A DNA stretch of 56,197 nucleotides, from the NCBI GenBank assembly GCA_963169875.1, contig CAUJEL010000157.1:1-56197 (forward strand). Direction: 5' to 3'. The first letter of the stretch is position 1; the number at the start of each line of letters is the position of its first letter. The translations under genes were made by a program, and so were the position numbers. This stretch comes from Candidatus Zhuqueibacterota bacterium (GTDB lineage: Bacteria > Zhuqueibacterota > Zhuqueibacteria > Residuimicrobiales > Residuimicrobiaceae). The notes below the pieces were generated by a model that worked only from the letters and a program-made list of their open reading frames with translations, was not told the DNA's origin and ran no database searches. Positions 40,280 to 49,153 of the stretch are shown here, piece after piece.

Positions 40280-42928
40280 TTAACTGACATATATCTTGAC
40301 GCTTTCAATGCTTCGGCCCCGCATCGTCAGGGATATTCCATCCTCAATTACCTGCAAATCTTCAAGATTTTCTTCCAGAACAGTGACACGCTCCGCTTTT
40401 TGCACCTGATTTCGCGGCAGTACCAGGTGAACGGCAACATCCGTTGCAGCCTGATTAATCAAACGAATGAGAATAGCTTGTTCCTGTTCTGCCCTCCGGA
40501 CATGGAGCACCTCTATGGAATCATGATCCACCTCAATAAAAGTGCCCTGTCTTTGCTGTGGCAAGGCAATGGCGGGATGCACTTCAAGGCCTATCTTTTC
40601 CGCCATGGCGGATTTTCTGATCCTGGCCGGATCGAACTGCGCAAACGTGGTGAGGTAATAAGTCAATTCGATGAAGCCGGGCTGAGACGGGCGGAAATTG
40701 GTGTCCCAGTAATTATTCATCGGCCATGCCAGAAGCAATGGGTGCTCTGAGCGGATGATTTTCTGGCTTCTCTTGCCAAAATTGAAATCTCCAACCTGGA
40801 CCATGGGGGCATCCGGACAAAACAGCGCTGCGCCATAGTCTTCATCATGGACTGCTACATAGGATTCTACTGTGAGCCAATCTTTGCTGGTGTTTTTGAG
40901 CTGCTCGACATCAAGTTCCACGGTAGAACCCGCTGTGTCGAAATGGCAGCGCCACGCTGGCTGCAGCTGCAAGGGAAAGACGAAATAGAGAGATTCGGGT
41001 GTCCTGATATCTTCTTTATTGAAACTTGCTGAAAGAGAAATAAGTGGCTGCAAAGCGTGCAAAAGAATTTTTTGTTTGAAATCCTTGATGCCGGGAAAGG
41101 CAAAGGCCAGGGTCAGGCTGATTCCTTGCGCGCTGGTTTCAATCTCGTAACCCTGCGGATGCGTCGCCGTTTCGAGAATGCGTCGCCAATCGCTGTTCCA
41201 GCAGGAGATATCATATTGTTCCTTCTCCAATTCGCGGCTGTAATAGGCGCGTCGGTCCTCGCGGAAGAGCGGATCCGTTCGTTCGCGGACCGGTTGAAAG
41301 AACGTGTAGTCACCGTTACTGTCGAGCAAATCGCGTTGATGCATCTTGTCGTACACCCGCAAGATGCGGTTGTTATCAGGATCGAATTCAAGACGGTAAA
41401 ATTCTGATTCAATGAACTGTGTGGTGTGGGTTTCGCGCGTCTTTTCGAGCGTATTCAGCCGCCGCGCTGAAGTTTCCGCAGTGATTTCGCCGTGCTGCAG
41501 GCTGGATGAAGGTTCTGCCTGGGCGATATCTGAAAACGGAATGAACTGGAAAGAATAAGGGGGTACCTCCACAGGACCGTACCAGGGTGCATGGGCTGGT
41601 TGATTGCAGCGCGCGTCCCAGCCGAACCTGGCGGTGCGCAGACGCTTTCCTTCAGCCTGCCAGGCATCGGGAATACGGATGTATTCCTTTCTCGCTGCGC
41701 CGCTCAGGTTCAGTATGAGGGCCCCCTCCTGCTCATCCGCTGATTTTGCATTGGCGGTTATCGCCTCGAGCTGATCCACCAGAAGATATTCTGCCAATTC
41801 ATGGGCGGCATAGGCGCTGTGGTCTTTAATATTGAACTGCGCTTTGGAGAAGATATTATCGGGGTCCATTGAATTGAAAGAACCCCAGGTATGTTCATCG
41901 AAAAGATTGAGATGGCGCCAGGTTTTTTCTGCCAAATCATGATAGTATTTTTTACTATCCGGGGAAAAGGCATGGAGAAGATCTGCTTTATAGAGCTTAT
42001 GCTTGGCGTGCAAATTGACCTTGGTCGGCTCCGCGGTGCTGGCGCAACCGAAATTCCAGAAATCGGTCCAGTCACCGCTATGCGTTTCGATCTGCCCGGG
42101 AGGCAGGCTTTTAATCTTTTGCAGCAGTTCGTTGGTGGTAATGAAACGGATGCCCGGCTGCAGTCCGCGTTCGTTCCAGGTGCGAATCAGCCGCGCGACA
42201 TCCATGCTGGGGGGCGAATTGTCCCAGCAAACCGGCGCAGCTGCCGTGGTCAGGTAGATGAAATCGTGGCGATAATCCATTTTGGCCAAATGCTCAAGAT
42301 AAGTGTTCAATCCTTCCTGCATGGCCTGAATGCTGTTTTCCCAGGTATAGAGGAGCTGATCGAACATGGTATAATGGGCGCCATTCATGACATATAGTTC
42401 CGCCCCGGACGCTCCCTTCCAGCGAAAGACAGAAGGCCGCTTTTCGGCAGGACCGCCAAGATGCAGATTTATCGCCATAATCAACAGTTCGATGCCTGCC
42501 GAACTCAAGAGATCCACCGCCGTCCATGGGATGCCGTTCACATCATGCTGGTTGACCGTTTTGATCTCGACGTCAAGCAGGTTGCGCAGCCGTTTAACTG
42601 GTTTGAGCTGCTTTACGAGTTGTTCAGCCGTGCACAGGGGCGTGGTATTGAACTCCAGACCGGAAAGACCCAAGCGCTGCTGCGCAATATAATATTTGAG
42701 GCGATCTATTTGCTTGTGATCCGCGGTCTCCAGCCACTTTAATATCTGCGCCGTGGCCTCGATGGTCCATTTGGGGGCGGATTTGCCATCCCAGTCCGCT
42801 GTCTCATCCAGGAGATCCAGGGCGTGATCGATGAACTCGCGCTGCAGTTCCCAGACGATCGGCTGGGAATGGGTGTAGCCAACATCCAGGTGACTGTGGT
42901 GCAGGACCAGTATTTCCTTGATATCCAT
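40280..42928 (-). CDS. Cytoplasmic GH38-type alpha-mannosidase
   Basis: The 882-residue protein has no signal peptide. Its N-terminal catalytic domain starts LVLHHSHLDVGYTHSQP (zinc ligands H13 and D15). It has NQHDVNGIPW carrying the likely nucleophile aspartate, and DEHTWGSF with a further histidine. The central and C-terminal parts are the helical and beta-sandwich domains of family 38 (about 480-880; FYRLEFDPDNNRILRVYDK). Family 38 enzymes cleave alpha-mannosides using zinc; related DUF5054 proteins may act on other sugars. The ATG at 42928 has AAAGGAAG upstream and lies 11 bases after the isomerase-fusion stop. As the last gene of the cluster it would finish imported oligosaccharides in the cytoplasm. 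It is a distant paralogue of the secreted enzyme at 50.6 kb. Confidence 0.82.
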   Translation of the reverse strand: MDIKEILVLHHSHLDVGYTHSQPIVWELQREFIDHALDLLDETADWDGKSAPKWTIEATAQILKWLETADHKQIDRLKYYIAQQRLGLSGLEFNTTPLCTAEQLVKQLKPVKRLRNLLDVEIKTVNQHDVNGIPWTAVDLLSSAGIELLIMAINLHLGGPAEKRPSVFRWKGASGAELYVMNGAHYTMFDQLLYTWENSIQAMQEGLNTYLEHLAKMDYRHDFIYLTTAAAPVCWDNSPPSMDVARLIRTWNERGLQPGIRFITTNELLQKIKSLPPGQIETHSGDWTDFWNFGCASTAEPTKVNLHAKHKLYKADLLHAFSPDSKKYYHDLAEKTWRHLNLFDEHTWGSFNSMDPDNIFSKAQFNIKDHSAYAAHELAEYLLVDQLEAITANAKSADEQEGALILNLSGAARKEYIRIPDAWQAEGKRLRTARFGWDARCNQPAHAPWYGPVEVPPYSFQFIPFSDIAQAEPSSSLQHGEITAETSARRLNTLEKTRETHTTQFIESEFYRLEFDPDNNRILRVYDKMHQRDLLDSNGDYTFFQPVRERTDPLFREDRRAYYSRELEKEQYDISCWNSDWRRILETATHPQGYEIETSAQGISLTLAFAFPGIKDFKQKILLHALQPLISLSASFNKEDIRTPESLYFVFPLQLQPAWRCHFDTAGSTVELDVEQLKNTSKDWLTVESYVAVHDEDYGAALFCPDAPMVQVGDFNFGKRSQKIIRSEHPLLLAWPMNNYWDTNFRPSQPGFIELTYYLTTFAQFDPARIRKSAMAEKIGLEVHPAIALPQQRQGTFIEVDHDSIEVLHVRRAEQEQAILIRLINQAATDVAVHLVLPRNQVQKAERVTVLEENLEDLQVIEDGISLTMRGRSIESVKIYVS

Positions 42929-42939
42929 GTTCTTCCTTT

Positions 42940-44793
42940 TCAATCATTCGGATTGTTCACCGGCATCGACACGCCGATCCCCGGCTTGACGTAAACCAGT
43001 ATCAGTTTGCATTTTTGCTCTCCCTGGTTGACCAGGGTGACTTTTTCCGCCGCCGCGGGAATGACCATGCTCTCCAGATAGGCGAGTCGCGTGCGCCGAT
43101 CCGGTGCGGAAATCACATCGATTTTTTCACCCCGCACCAGATTGGCGGCGTAGCCCCTGCCCCCGGTATGCAGGACATAGCGGCTGGAAAATTCAAGGCG
43201 AACAATCGTGTAAAAGGTGAAAGGTTTGTTGTAAAGCTCGTAGAGTTCCCAATCCCGTCCGGAGTTGATCAACCGGGGCCGGGCGATGAGATTTTCCCGC
43301 ACCCAGCTGCCCTTCCGTTCAGGCCGGATGTTGGCGAAGCCGCGCTCGATATTGATGGGCCGCAACTTGCCCTGCAAATCTCTGCGCAGATAATCATAAA
43401 TTTTAAAGGTAAAGATATAGGGTGTGGCGCTGATTTCCAGGACCAGGTTTCCCTGGCCGCTGCAGTGCACCGTGCCGTTGGGGATGCAGAAGAGATCGTG
43501 CGGTGCCGCGGGTTCGCTGTGGATGTAGCGGCTCACATCCAGCGCCTTCTCCTCCCCGGCTGATTTCTGCAACTCCATTTTGAATTGGTCGAGATTGACA
43601 TCTTCATGGAGGCCGAGAAAAACGCGCGATTCCGGTTTGGCGTTGACGATATAATAGCATTCATCCTGCGTATAGGTCTCGCCGAACTCCTTTTTGATAT
43701 ACCGGGGGCGTGGATGCACCTGCACCGAAAGATTGCCCCCATCAATAGTGTCGAGATAATCAAGCCGAATGGGCCACTCATATTTGAACTGCCGCCCCGC
43801 CTCTTCTCCGAGAATGGCGGTGTAGTCCATGAACATGGCAAAATCGAAAGAGCATTCGAGAAAGCGCTCGCCGCTTCTGAAGATGATGCCGTTTTCCGGC
43901 ACGATGAGCTCAAATGACCAGGCATAATTGGGCTGTTCCTTTTCCAGATCCATATGCCATTTCATGTACTGTCCGCCCCAGGGACCGGGGAAAAACCAGG
44001 GTCTGGCGCGAAATGGGGCGCGTGTCAGTTGCTGCAGGGCCTGGCGGAAGGCGGCGCCGCTCATGGAGGCGGGCTCGATTGTGTTTTGGCCATCGATGAA
44101 CAAGTCGATAAGAGGTAATACATTTCGTTTCAGGCGATTGAAAGCAGGCCATTCAATAAAGTAGCATCGTTTATAAAATTCTTCGAAATCAGCTGCAGCA
44201 TGCCCGATGTTTTGCGTCCTGCCATCTCGGAAGCGCTGCTGGATGACATCCTTGGGGATGTCGATATACCAGAGTTCATCCCAGAGTTCGATCAGTGAAG
44301 CGCCGGTGCCGGCGATGATCGTCACTTTTCCGGCTTGTCTGCTGCGGTGGATGGCGGCGTCTATCCGCATTCTCGCGACTTTTTCGGCATCGAAAAATAC
44401 CTCCGGGCCAAACGGAAAGTGCGTCCCGAAGATGCGATCGCCTCCACCTGAAAATGGTTCGAGCGCCTTACCCAAGCTAACAGGATTACAGCGACATGTT
44501 GCGAAATCGACAATTTCGAATTCGATAGCGTGATTTTCCAGTTGGCTGCGCAGAGTGTCTGCAAAAGCCGGCCAGTCCACCCCCGGATAACCATCTATGG
44601 CCAAAACCCGGAGTCCCCCGGGCACAGCAGCCAAAATATGATCGCATAAGACGTTGAATCCCGTGCCGATGGTTCCCTCCTCAATGGGAAAGGCGGGCAG
44701 GGCATCATAGAGTCCTTTAGCATAAACGCTGCTACCCTCAGGCAGCGGCGCCCGAAAGGGATTTTCTGCCTGATCTTTCTTGCTCTTCATCAT
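42940..44793 (-). CDS. manA: Class I mannose-6-phosphate isomerase fused to a nucleotide-kinase-like domain lacking a P-loop
   Basis: The 617-residue protein has two parts. Residues about 1-255 resemble a uridine/phosphoribulokinase-type P-loop fold (VLAIDGYPGVDWPAFADTL, KVTIIAGTGASLIEL, YIDIPKDVIQQRFRDGR), but the GxxxxGK[ST] motif is replaced by GYPGVDW, so ATP binding is doubtful. Residues about 262-610 are a type I phosphomannose isomerase: PWGGQYM, zinc ligands Q358 and H360 in SVQVHPRP, E371 region in FGETYTQDE, and the later His in PNGTVHCSG. It would convert mannose 6-phosphate to fructose 6-phosphate. The start at 44793 follows AAAGGAATT and comes 13 bases after the ROK gene. Its place between a sugar kinase and mannosidases supports mannose as the released sugar. 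Confidence 0.8.
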   Translation of the reverse strand: MMKSKKDQAENPFRAPLPEGSSVYAKGLYDALPAFPIEEGTIGTGFNVLCDHILAAVPGGLRVLAIDGYPGVDWPAFADTLRSQLENHAIEFEIVDFATCRCNPVSLGKALEPFSGGGDRIFGTHFPFGPEVFFDAEKVARMRIDAAIHRSRQAGKVTIIAGTGASLIELWDELWYIDIPKDVIQQRFRDGRTQNIGHAAADFEEFYKRCYFIEWPAFNRLKRNVLPLIDLFIDGQNTIEPASMSGAAFRQALQQLTRAPFRARPWFFPGPWGGQYMKWHMDLEKEQPNYAWSFELIVPENGIIFRSGERFLECSFDFAMFMDYTAILGEEAGRQFKYEWPIRLDYLDTIDGGNLSVQVHPRPRYIKKEFGETYTQDECYYIVNAKPESRVFLGLHEDVNLDQFKMELQKSAGEEKALDVSRYIHSEPAAPHDLFCIPNGTVHCSGQGNLVLEISATPYIFTFKIYDYLRRDLQGKLRPINIERGFANIRPERKGSWVRENLIARPRLINSGRDWELYELYNKPFTFYTIVRLEFSSRYVLHTGGRGYAANLVRGEKIDVISAPDRRTRLAYLESMVIPAAAEKVTLVNQGEQKCKLILVYVKPGIGVSMPVNNPND

Positions 44794-44806
44794 AATTCCT
44801 TTACTT

Positions 44807-45706
44807 CTATATATCCAAAAAAGCCGCGCCAATGCATGCAGCCTGGTCTTCCAGCTGGGCGGGCAGGATGCGCACCTCGACGCCTGGCACCAGCCACGCG
44901 TGCTGTTTGACCAGGTTCACTAATTGCGGCAGAATGACGTGATGACTTTTCATCAGACCGCCACCGAGTATAAAATTATTGATGCCATAGGCATTCATGA
45001 CATTGACGATGCCGATGGATAAATTCTCCTGAAATTCCTGCAACAACAAACCATAAGCAGGCTGTGCCGCTGCTCTGTCAAAAAAAGCCTTGAGGGGGAG
45101 AGCCTCTGACTCAAGCTCCGGGAAGGCGGAGAGCACTTGTTTTTCAAACTGGGCAGCAGAACAGTACAGCTCCAGACAGCCGCGCAGACCGCAGGGGCAT
45201 ACAGGACCGTTGCGGTCGATGCTGATGTGTCCACCCAGTAATCCGGTGGTGGGGCTCTCCGAGACCAACAAGCGGCCGTCCATGATCACGCCGCAACCGA
45301 CCCCCGTGCCGAGGGTCATGACGATCACCGAGTTGAATGCTTTGCCAGCGCCGAATTTCCATTCACCCACCGCATAAGCGCGCGCGTCATTTTCGAAGAA
45401 AAACGGTACACCGAGCCGCTCAGCGAAGCAGCTGCGCACATTAACGCCGGCGAAAACGTTGGCGATACCCATATCATTGATGAGGGTTCCGTTTACGCGA
45501 TCCACGACCCCCTTCATGGCCAGGCCGCCGCTGCGTAATTGAACGCCAGCGGCGAATTTTGCCGCACTATCAAGAAACGCGTTCAACAGATCACCGCTGG
45601 CGGCAAGGTCGGCGACAGCGACGCTGGCAAATTTGTCCGCAGTGCCGTCTTCAGCGAACAGCCCCATTTTTATATTGGTGCCGCCAAAATCTATACCGAT
45701 ACGCAT
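44807..45706 (-). CDS. ROK-family sugar kinase (glucokinase/mannokinase-like)
   Basis: The 299-residue cytosolic kinase has the ATP motif GIDFGGTNIKMG (4-15), catalytic aspartate in FENDARAYAVGEW, TLGTGVGCGVI, and the ROK zinc motif GHISIDRNGPVCPCGLRGCLE. It lacks an N-terminal helix-turn-helix, so it is an enzyme and not a NagC/Mlc-type repressor. In this operon, next to a mannose-6-phosphate isomerase, mannose or a related hexose is the likely substrate; glucose is also possible. It lies 12 bases after the esterase gene. Confidence 0.88.
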   Translation of the reverse strand: MRIGIDFGGTNIKMGLFAEDGTADKFASVAVADLAASGDLLNAFLDSAAKFAAGVQLRSGGLAMKGVVDRVNGTLINDMGIANVFAGVNVRSCFAERLGVPFFFENDARAYAVGEWKFGAGKAFNSVIVMTLGTGVGCGVIMDGRLLVSESPTTGLLGGHISIDRNGPVCPCGLRGCLELYCSAAQFEKQVLSAFPELESEALPLKAFFDRAAAQPAYGLLLQEFQENLSIGIVNVMNAYGINNFILGGGLMKSHHVILPQLVNLVKQHAWLVPGVEVRILPAQLEDQAACIGAAFLDI

Positions 45707-45718
45707 AAATTAGTTCCT

Positions 45719-46972
45719 TCAATTCTCCCCTGGAAAAAACCACATCAGCGCATCGATGAGGTGCCGCCGCCAGTTGCCCCAGGTATGTCCTTCCGGATAT
45801 TCGCGATAGACGAAATCGTAGTCCCGCTCCTGCAGCACCGGAACGAAACGGCGATTCGCCGCCAGAAAATTGGTTTCATCCGCCGGCAAAAAACTTGCAC
45901 CAACACGCTCCTCATAGATGCCGACATCGACGTAGAGCCGGAGATCTTTTTTCTCCGACGCCCGGTAGAGGTTGATGAGTTTGTCTTGATTGAACGAGAG
46001 GTAGCCGGATTGACTGTAGCCATTGGCGAATACCTCGGGCCGCGCAAAGGGAATGTAGGCCGAAATTAATCCGCCAAAGGAATCACCTGCCACGAGTCTC
46101 GACCTGGCATCAGCAATCGTGCTGTAAGTCCGGTCGATAAACGGCACCAACTCATCCGCGAAAAATTTCACATAGTCATCGTTCAGGCCATACTCGGACA
46201 TGCGGTTGGGGAAATCAGCCTTGAAGCGGTTCGGCGGCGTGACAAAGACGACCAGCATGGGTTGAATTTTGCGATCGCGAATGAGCTGATCCATGGTATG
46301 CGGCACCTGGGCGAACTCGACATAGTCGATGCCATCCTGCAGGTAGAGAACCGGGTATTTTTCTTCAGGGTTGTACCCCGGCGGCAAATAGACATGGATG
46401 GTGTGGTGGTAGCCCAGGCATTTGGAATCGATTTCATGGACCCGGAGGCCGTCGCTGCTCCCCTTCCGCCCTGAAAGATAATCTGCGAAATAGGGATGCT
46501 GCTGATAGCCGGGCATGGCCAGCTCGGAGATTTCGCCAAATCCGTTGAGCGACTTGCGCGGATTGAGCGGATCGATGGACCACAGAGTGTTCGCCCCGAA
46601 CATCAGCCAATACTCGATGCGCGCATCATTTGGCGCGTGTCCACGCAGGTAGAAGAGATCGGTGCCGGCGATGCGCTCCATCCAGGCCGTCTCGGACCAA
46701 TTATTCATATCGCCGAGAATGCCGGCCGAGTCGACTTTGCCTTTGTAGAAAAGGATGTAGGTGGAATCATCCGCAAAGAGCGGATAGGGCATCGTTTTCA
46801 GTTTTTGGTAAAAGGCCTCCGCCAAGTCAACTCTTTGATCCGGCTCCGGCGTATTGCGCAGGGTGTCAAGGAACTCGTCGAACACCGCTGCGCCCTTTTT
46901 AGTTTCCATGGTACAACTCACCATTATGAGTAATATGGAAAAAAGCATGGTGCAGTATATAATTCGCTTCAT
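45719..46972 (-). CDS. Lipoprotein esterase (alpha/beta-hydrolase, esterase D/CE1-like)
   Basis: The 417-residue product has a lipoprotein signal with C20 in LLIMVSC. An N-terminal sandwich of E-set/CBM48 type (about 60-170; FYKGKVDSAGILGDMNNWS) precedes an esterase domain (about 180-415). The latter has nucleophile serine in VAGDSFGG, YLPPGYNPEEKYPVLYLQDG and catalytic histidine in EGHTWGNWR. The fold matches enterochelin esterase/feruloyl-esterase relatives that remove acyl groups from glycans. It probably sits in the outer membrane and strips acetyl or other esters before the mannosidases act. The first bases of the gene are duplicated just upstream (see repeat at 46947-47132). Confidence 0.85.
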   Translation of the reverse strand: MKRIIYCTMLFSILLIMVSCTMETKKGAAVFDEFLDTLRNTPEPDQRVDLAEAFYQKLKTMPYPLFADDSTYILFYKGKVDSAGILGDMNNWSETAWMERIAGTDLFYLRGHAPNDARIEYWLMFGANTLWSIDPLNPRKSLNGFGEISELAMPGYQQHPYFADYLSGRKGSSDGLRVHEIDSKCLGYHHTIHVYLPPGYNPEEKYPVLYLQDGIDYVEFAQVPHTMDQLIRDRKIQPMLVVFVTPPNRFKADFPNRMSEYGLNDDYVKFFADELVPFIDRTYSTIADARSRLVAGDSFGGLISAYIPFARPEVFANGYSQSGYLSFNQDKLINLYRASEKKDLRLYVDVGIYEERVGASFLPADETNFLAANRRFVPVLQERDYDFVYREYPEGHTWGNWRRHLIDALMWFFPGEN

Positions 46973-46979
46973 GGCAGCG

Positions 46980-47037
46980 TCACTTTATTTTAGTCAAACC
47001 GTTTATGGTTGCATGGTGGTATTTGTTTTGATATCTG
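46980..47037 (-). pseudogene. Remnant 3' end of a second glycosidase gene
   Basis: In the left repeat copy the minus strand encodes RYQNKYHHATINGLTKIK then TGA. The live glycosidase ends RYQNEYYQASINGLTKTK then TGA. No start or body remains. Confidence 0.7.
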
Positions 47038-47065
47038 GGATGGTGTAGTAAATAATTCGCTTCAT
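47003..47065 (-). pseudogene. Remnant 5' end of a second esterase gene
   Basis: In the right repeat copy an ATG at 47065 encodes MKRIIYYTIPD and ends at TAA after 20 codons. The first nine codons match the live esterase start MKRIIYCTM, after which the frame runs into the left repeat copy. Confidence 0.65.
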
Positions 47066-47072
47066 GGTAGCG

Positions 47073-49139
47073 TCACTTTGTTTTAGTTAAACCGTTTATG
47101 GAAGCCTGGTAGTATTCATTTTGATATCTGAGATAATGCAACTCGGCTTTCGCATCAAAGCCGCAGAATTGCGGCCGTGCAGTGATACCCGCATAGGCAT
47201 CAGCGCTTACGCCGAAAATGCCTTCGATGATGGCGGTGATATAACTGCCGCTGGAGGAGCAGGCCCAATCCGCGCCATAGGGCCATTCATAATAGGCTTT
47301 CAGGGCGCCGCCCGAATCCGGCGGCATGGCGCTCTCGACGAAATGGCATTGGGCGAACGGACCCTGGTTGGCGGACCGGGCGATGCCTTTGAGCCAGGGG
47401 AAGGCGAGTTCGCCACGTTTGATGCGATACAGCCCCGCCGCGGCCAGCGCCGGCCAGGCGGTATAGGCGCCGTTCCACTGGTGATCCGGCCGCACGCTGA
47501 ACATGGCATTGGGATCTTTGGGTGAAAGCGCGCGCATCCAGACAGGCGTCTGCAGTTCATGGACGAAGAACTGCACCATCTCCTCTTTTTGCCGCTCATC
47601 GAGGTCCTGGTGCAGCGTCTGCAGAATGGTCATGAAGTCGTAGCCATGGCGGACTTCCACCCGAGAGCCATCGGGAAATCGTGTGTTCCAGTAGCCATTG
47701 CCGTGGCTGTACAGTTTCATCACCTCCTGCACCAGCGCTTCCGCCTCCTGTGCATAGGCGCTGGCATCCCTGTCATGATACTGCCGGTCTAGAATCCGGG
47801 CGAGCGCGCGCAGACTGAAAACGTTGCCGGCATTGAGGCTGGCCACTTCATGAATATAGGTACTGACGCACTCGAGCAGATTGTTGATGCCGCCGTAATC
47901 CGCCAGACCGTTTGCCGTCTTGAACTGACGGTAATTGATGGCGTATTCCTTGAGATACGCAATGATGGATTTGCCGCTCGCACCGATGTTTTTATCCAGC
48001 CAGGAAAAATCACCGTTCCAGCGCAGGTAATCATTGGCCATCCACACCAGGGCGAAATCATTGACCGCATACCAGGGGCCCACGGTGCCGCCGGTCAGGT
48101 ATTCGGTGCCAAAATGGGAATGGACATCGGTTTGCATCCACAATTCGAGATATTTTTTCATCACTTCGGGATCCAGCAGGGCATGCACCCCGGAGCTGAG
48201 AAAATAATCCCAGATGAAAGTCGTGCCCTGCCAATAACGCGGCATCAGGGTGTCGTAGGCGCGGCCATAAACAGAAAAGGGATTGTCTCTTCTGAAATAG
48301 ATGACGCCCAGGGCGGCGGTATAATAAAGGCGATAGATATCCGGATCATCGGTATACAGCGTGGGCAGGCAGCCGGCGTATTGCGAATTGCCGGGCGTGA
48401 AAGCCGCGGCGATCTGCTCATTCCACTGCTGTTCTGTTTCTGAAAAAAGATTTTCAATCTGATCATGCGCCAGCCTGTCGAATTGCTGTATCGCATTTTG
48501 GGGCGTGTCGCCAATGACATGGAGGTAAAAAACCGTACTTTTTCCCCCTGCGGGAATGGACAGCGTCTTCTCCAGGCCGAATCCCGTGGCCTGATGCGGC
48601 AGCGGATACATGCCCTGAACGGAGCAGGCCTCGCTGTGAACCGCCGCAAAAATGACGGCACGGCGCGACGGTTCAATCGTTATTTTGTGATCCTCTTCAA
48701 AGGGAGGGATATAGACTTTGCCTGTGTCCATGTTTTTAGTGATGTGGGCGGCGGTGGCGAATTTAATTTTCACGTCGCGATCAGCTTGTGCGGTATTCTC
48801 AATGCAGAGTTTTATGATGACAGCCGTTTTGCCGAATGGCAGAATCGTTGTCGAGGACAACTTTAGGCCGTTATATTCGGTCTCGCGCACGATTTTATCC
48901 GGATACCAGGTGAAGGCGATGGGACAATTATGGGCCGCGAAATAGCAGTCATCCAGATAGAGGGATGCCGTCACCTTGGTGGAATTGGTGAAGGGCGGAA
49001 AATTGAGACTGCTGATGGCGGTGATGTCCAGGTCAGCCTGACAGACGCCGTGAAAGTTGGTCAGGCCCGGCGGTGCAAACACATCGCCGAATTTGTGGAC
49101 GAGCCGGTCGCTTTTGAGTCGTTCGACGGTTGGAATCAA
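47073..49139 (-). CDS. Six-hairpin (alpha/alpha barrel) glycoside hydrolase
   Basis: The 688-residue protein has no evident signal peptide. An N-terminal beta-sandwich domain (about 1-255) is followed by an (alpha/alpha)6 barrel (about 260-670). This has GTTFIWDYFLSSGVHALLDP, TGGTVGPWYAVNDFALVWMANDYLRWNGD and QWNGAYTAWPALAAAGLY, resembling GH63/GH37-type or related glycosidases. Acidic residues in IWDYF and in the C-terminal barrel are candidate catalysts. Family number and linkage cannot be fixed by eye. The start is a TTG at 49139 with GAGG seven bases upstream; the nearby ATG is out of frame. It lies 14 bases after the DUF4185-like gene. Its 3' end is part of the 93-bp duplication. Confidence 0.77.
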   Translation of the reverse strand: MIPTVERLKSDRLVHKFGDVFAPPGLTNFHGVCQADLDITAISSLNFPPFTNSTKVTASLYLDDCYFAAHNCPIAFTWYPDKIVRETEYNGLKLSSTTILPFGKTAVIIKLCIENTAQADRDVKIKFATAAHITKNMDTGKVYIPPFEEDHKITIEPSRRAVIFAAVHSEACSVQGMYPLPHQATGFGLEKTLSIPAGGKSTVFYLHVIGDTPQNAIQQFDRLAHDQIENLFSETEQQWNEQIAAAFTPGNSQYAGCLPTLYTDDPDIYRLYYTAALGVIYFRRDNPFSVYGRAYDTLMPRYWQGTTFIWDYFLSSGVHALLDPEVMKKYLELWMQTDVHSHFGTEYLTGGTVGPWYAVNDFALVWMANDYLRWNGDFSWLDKNIGASGKSIIAYLKEYAINYRQFKTANGLADYGGINNLLECVSTYIHEVASLNAGNVFSLRALARILDRQYHDRDASAYAQEAEALVQEVMKLYSHGNGYWNTRFPDGSRVEVRHGYDFMTILQTLHQDLDERQKEEMVQFFVHELQTPVWMRALSPKDPNAMFSVRPDHQWNGAYTAWPALAAAGLYRIKRGELAFPWLKGIARSANQGPFAQCHFVESAMPPDSGGALKAYYEWPYGADWACSSSGSYITAIIEGIFGVSADAYAGITARPQFCGFDAKAELHYLRYQNEYYQASINGLTKTK

Positions 49140-49153
49140 GATGAAGCCTCATG

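Larger units (their letters stand above)
46947..47132. repeat. 93-bp imperfect tandem duplication across a glycosidase-esterase junction
   Basis: Two adjacent 93-base copies (46947-47039 and 47040-47132) differ at 12 positions by my count. Each contains, on the minus strand, the last 19-20 codons and TGA of the glycosidase, a short gap, and the first nine codons of the esterase. The right copy ends the real glycosidase gene and the left copy starts the real esterase gene. Confidence 0.9.
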
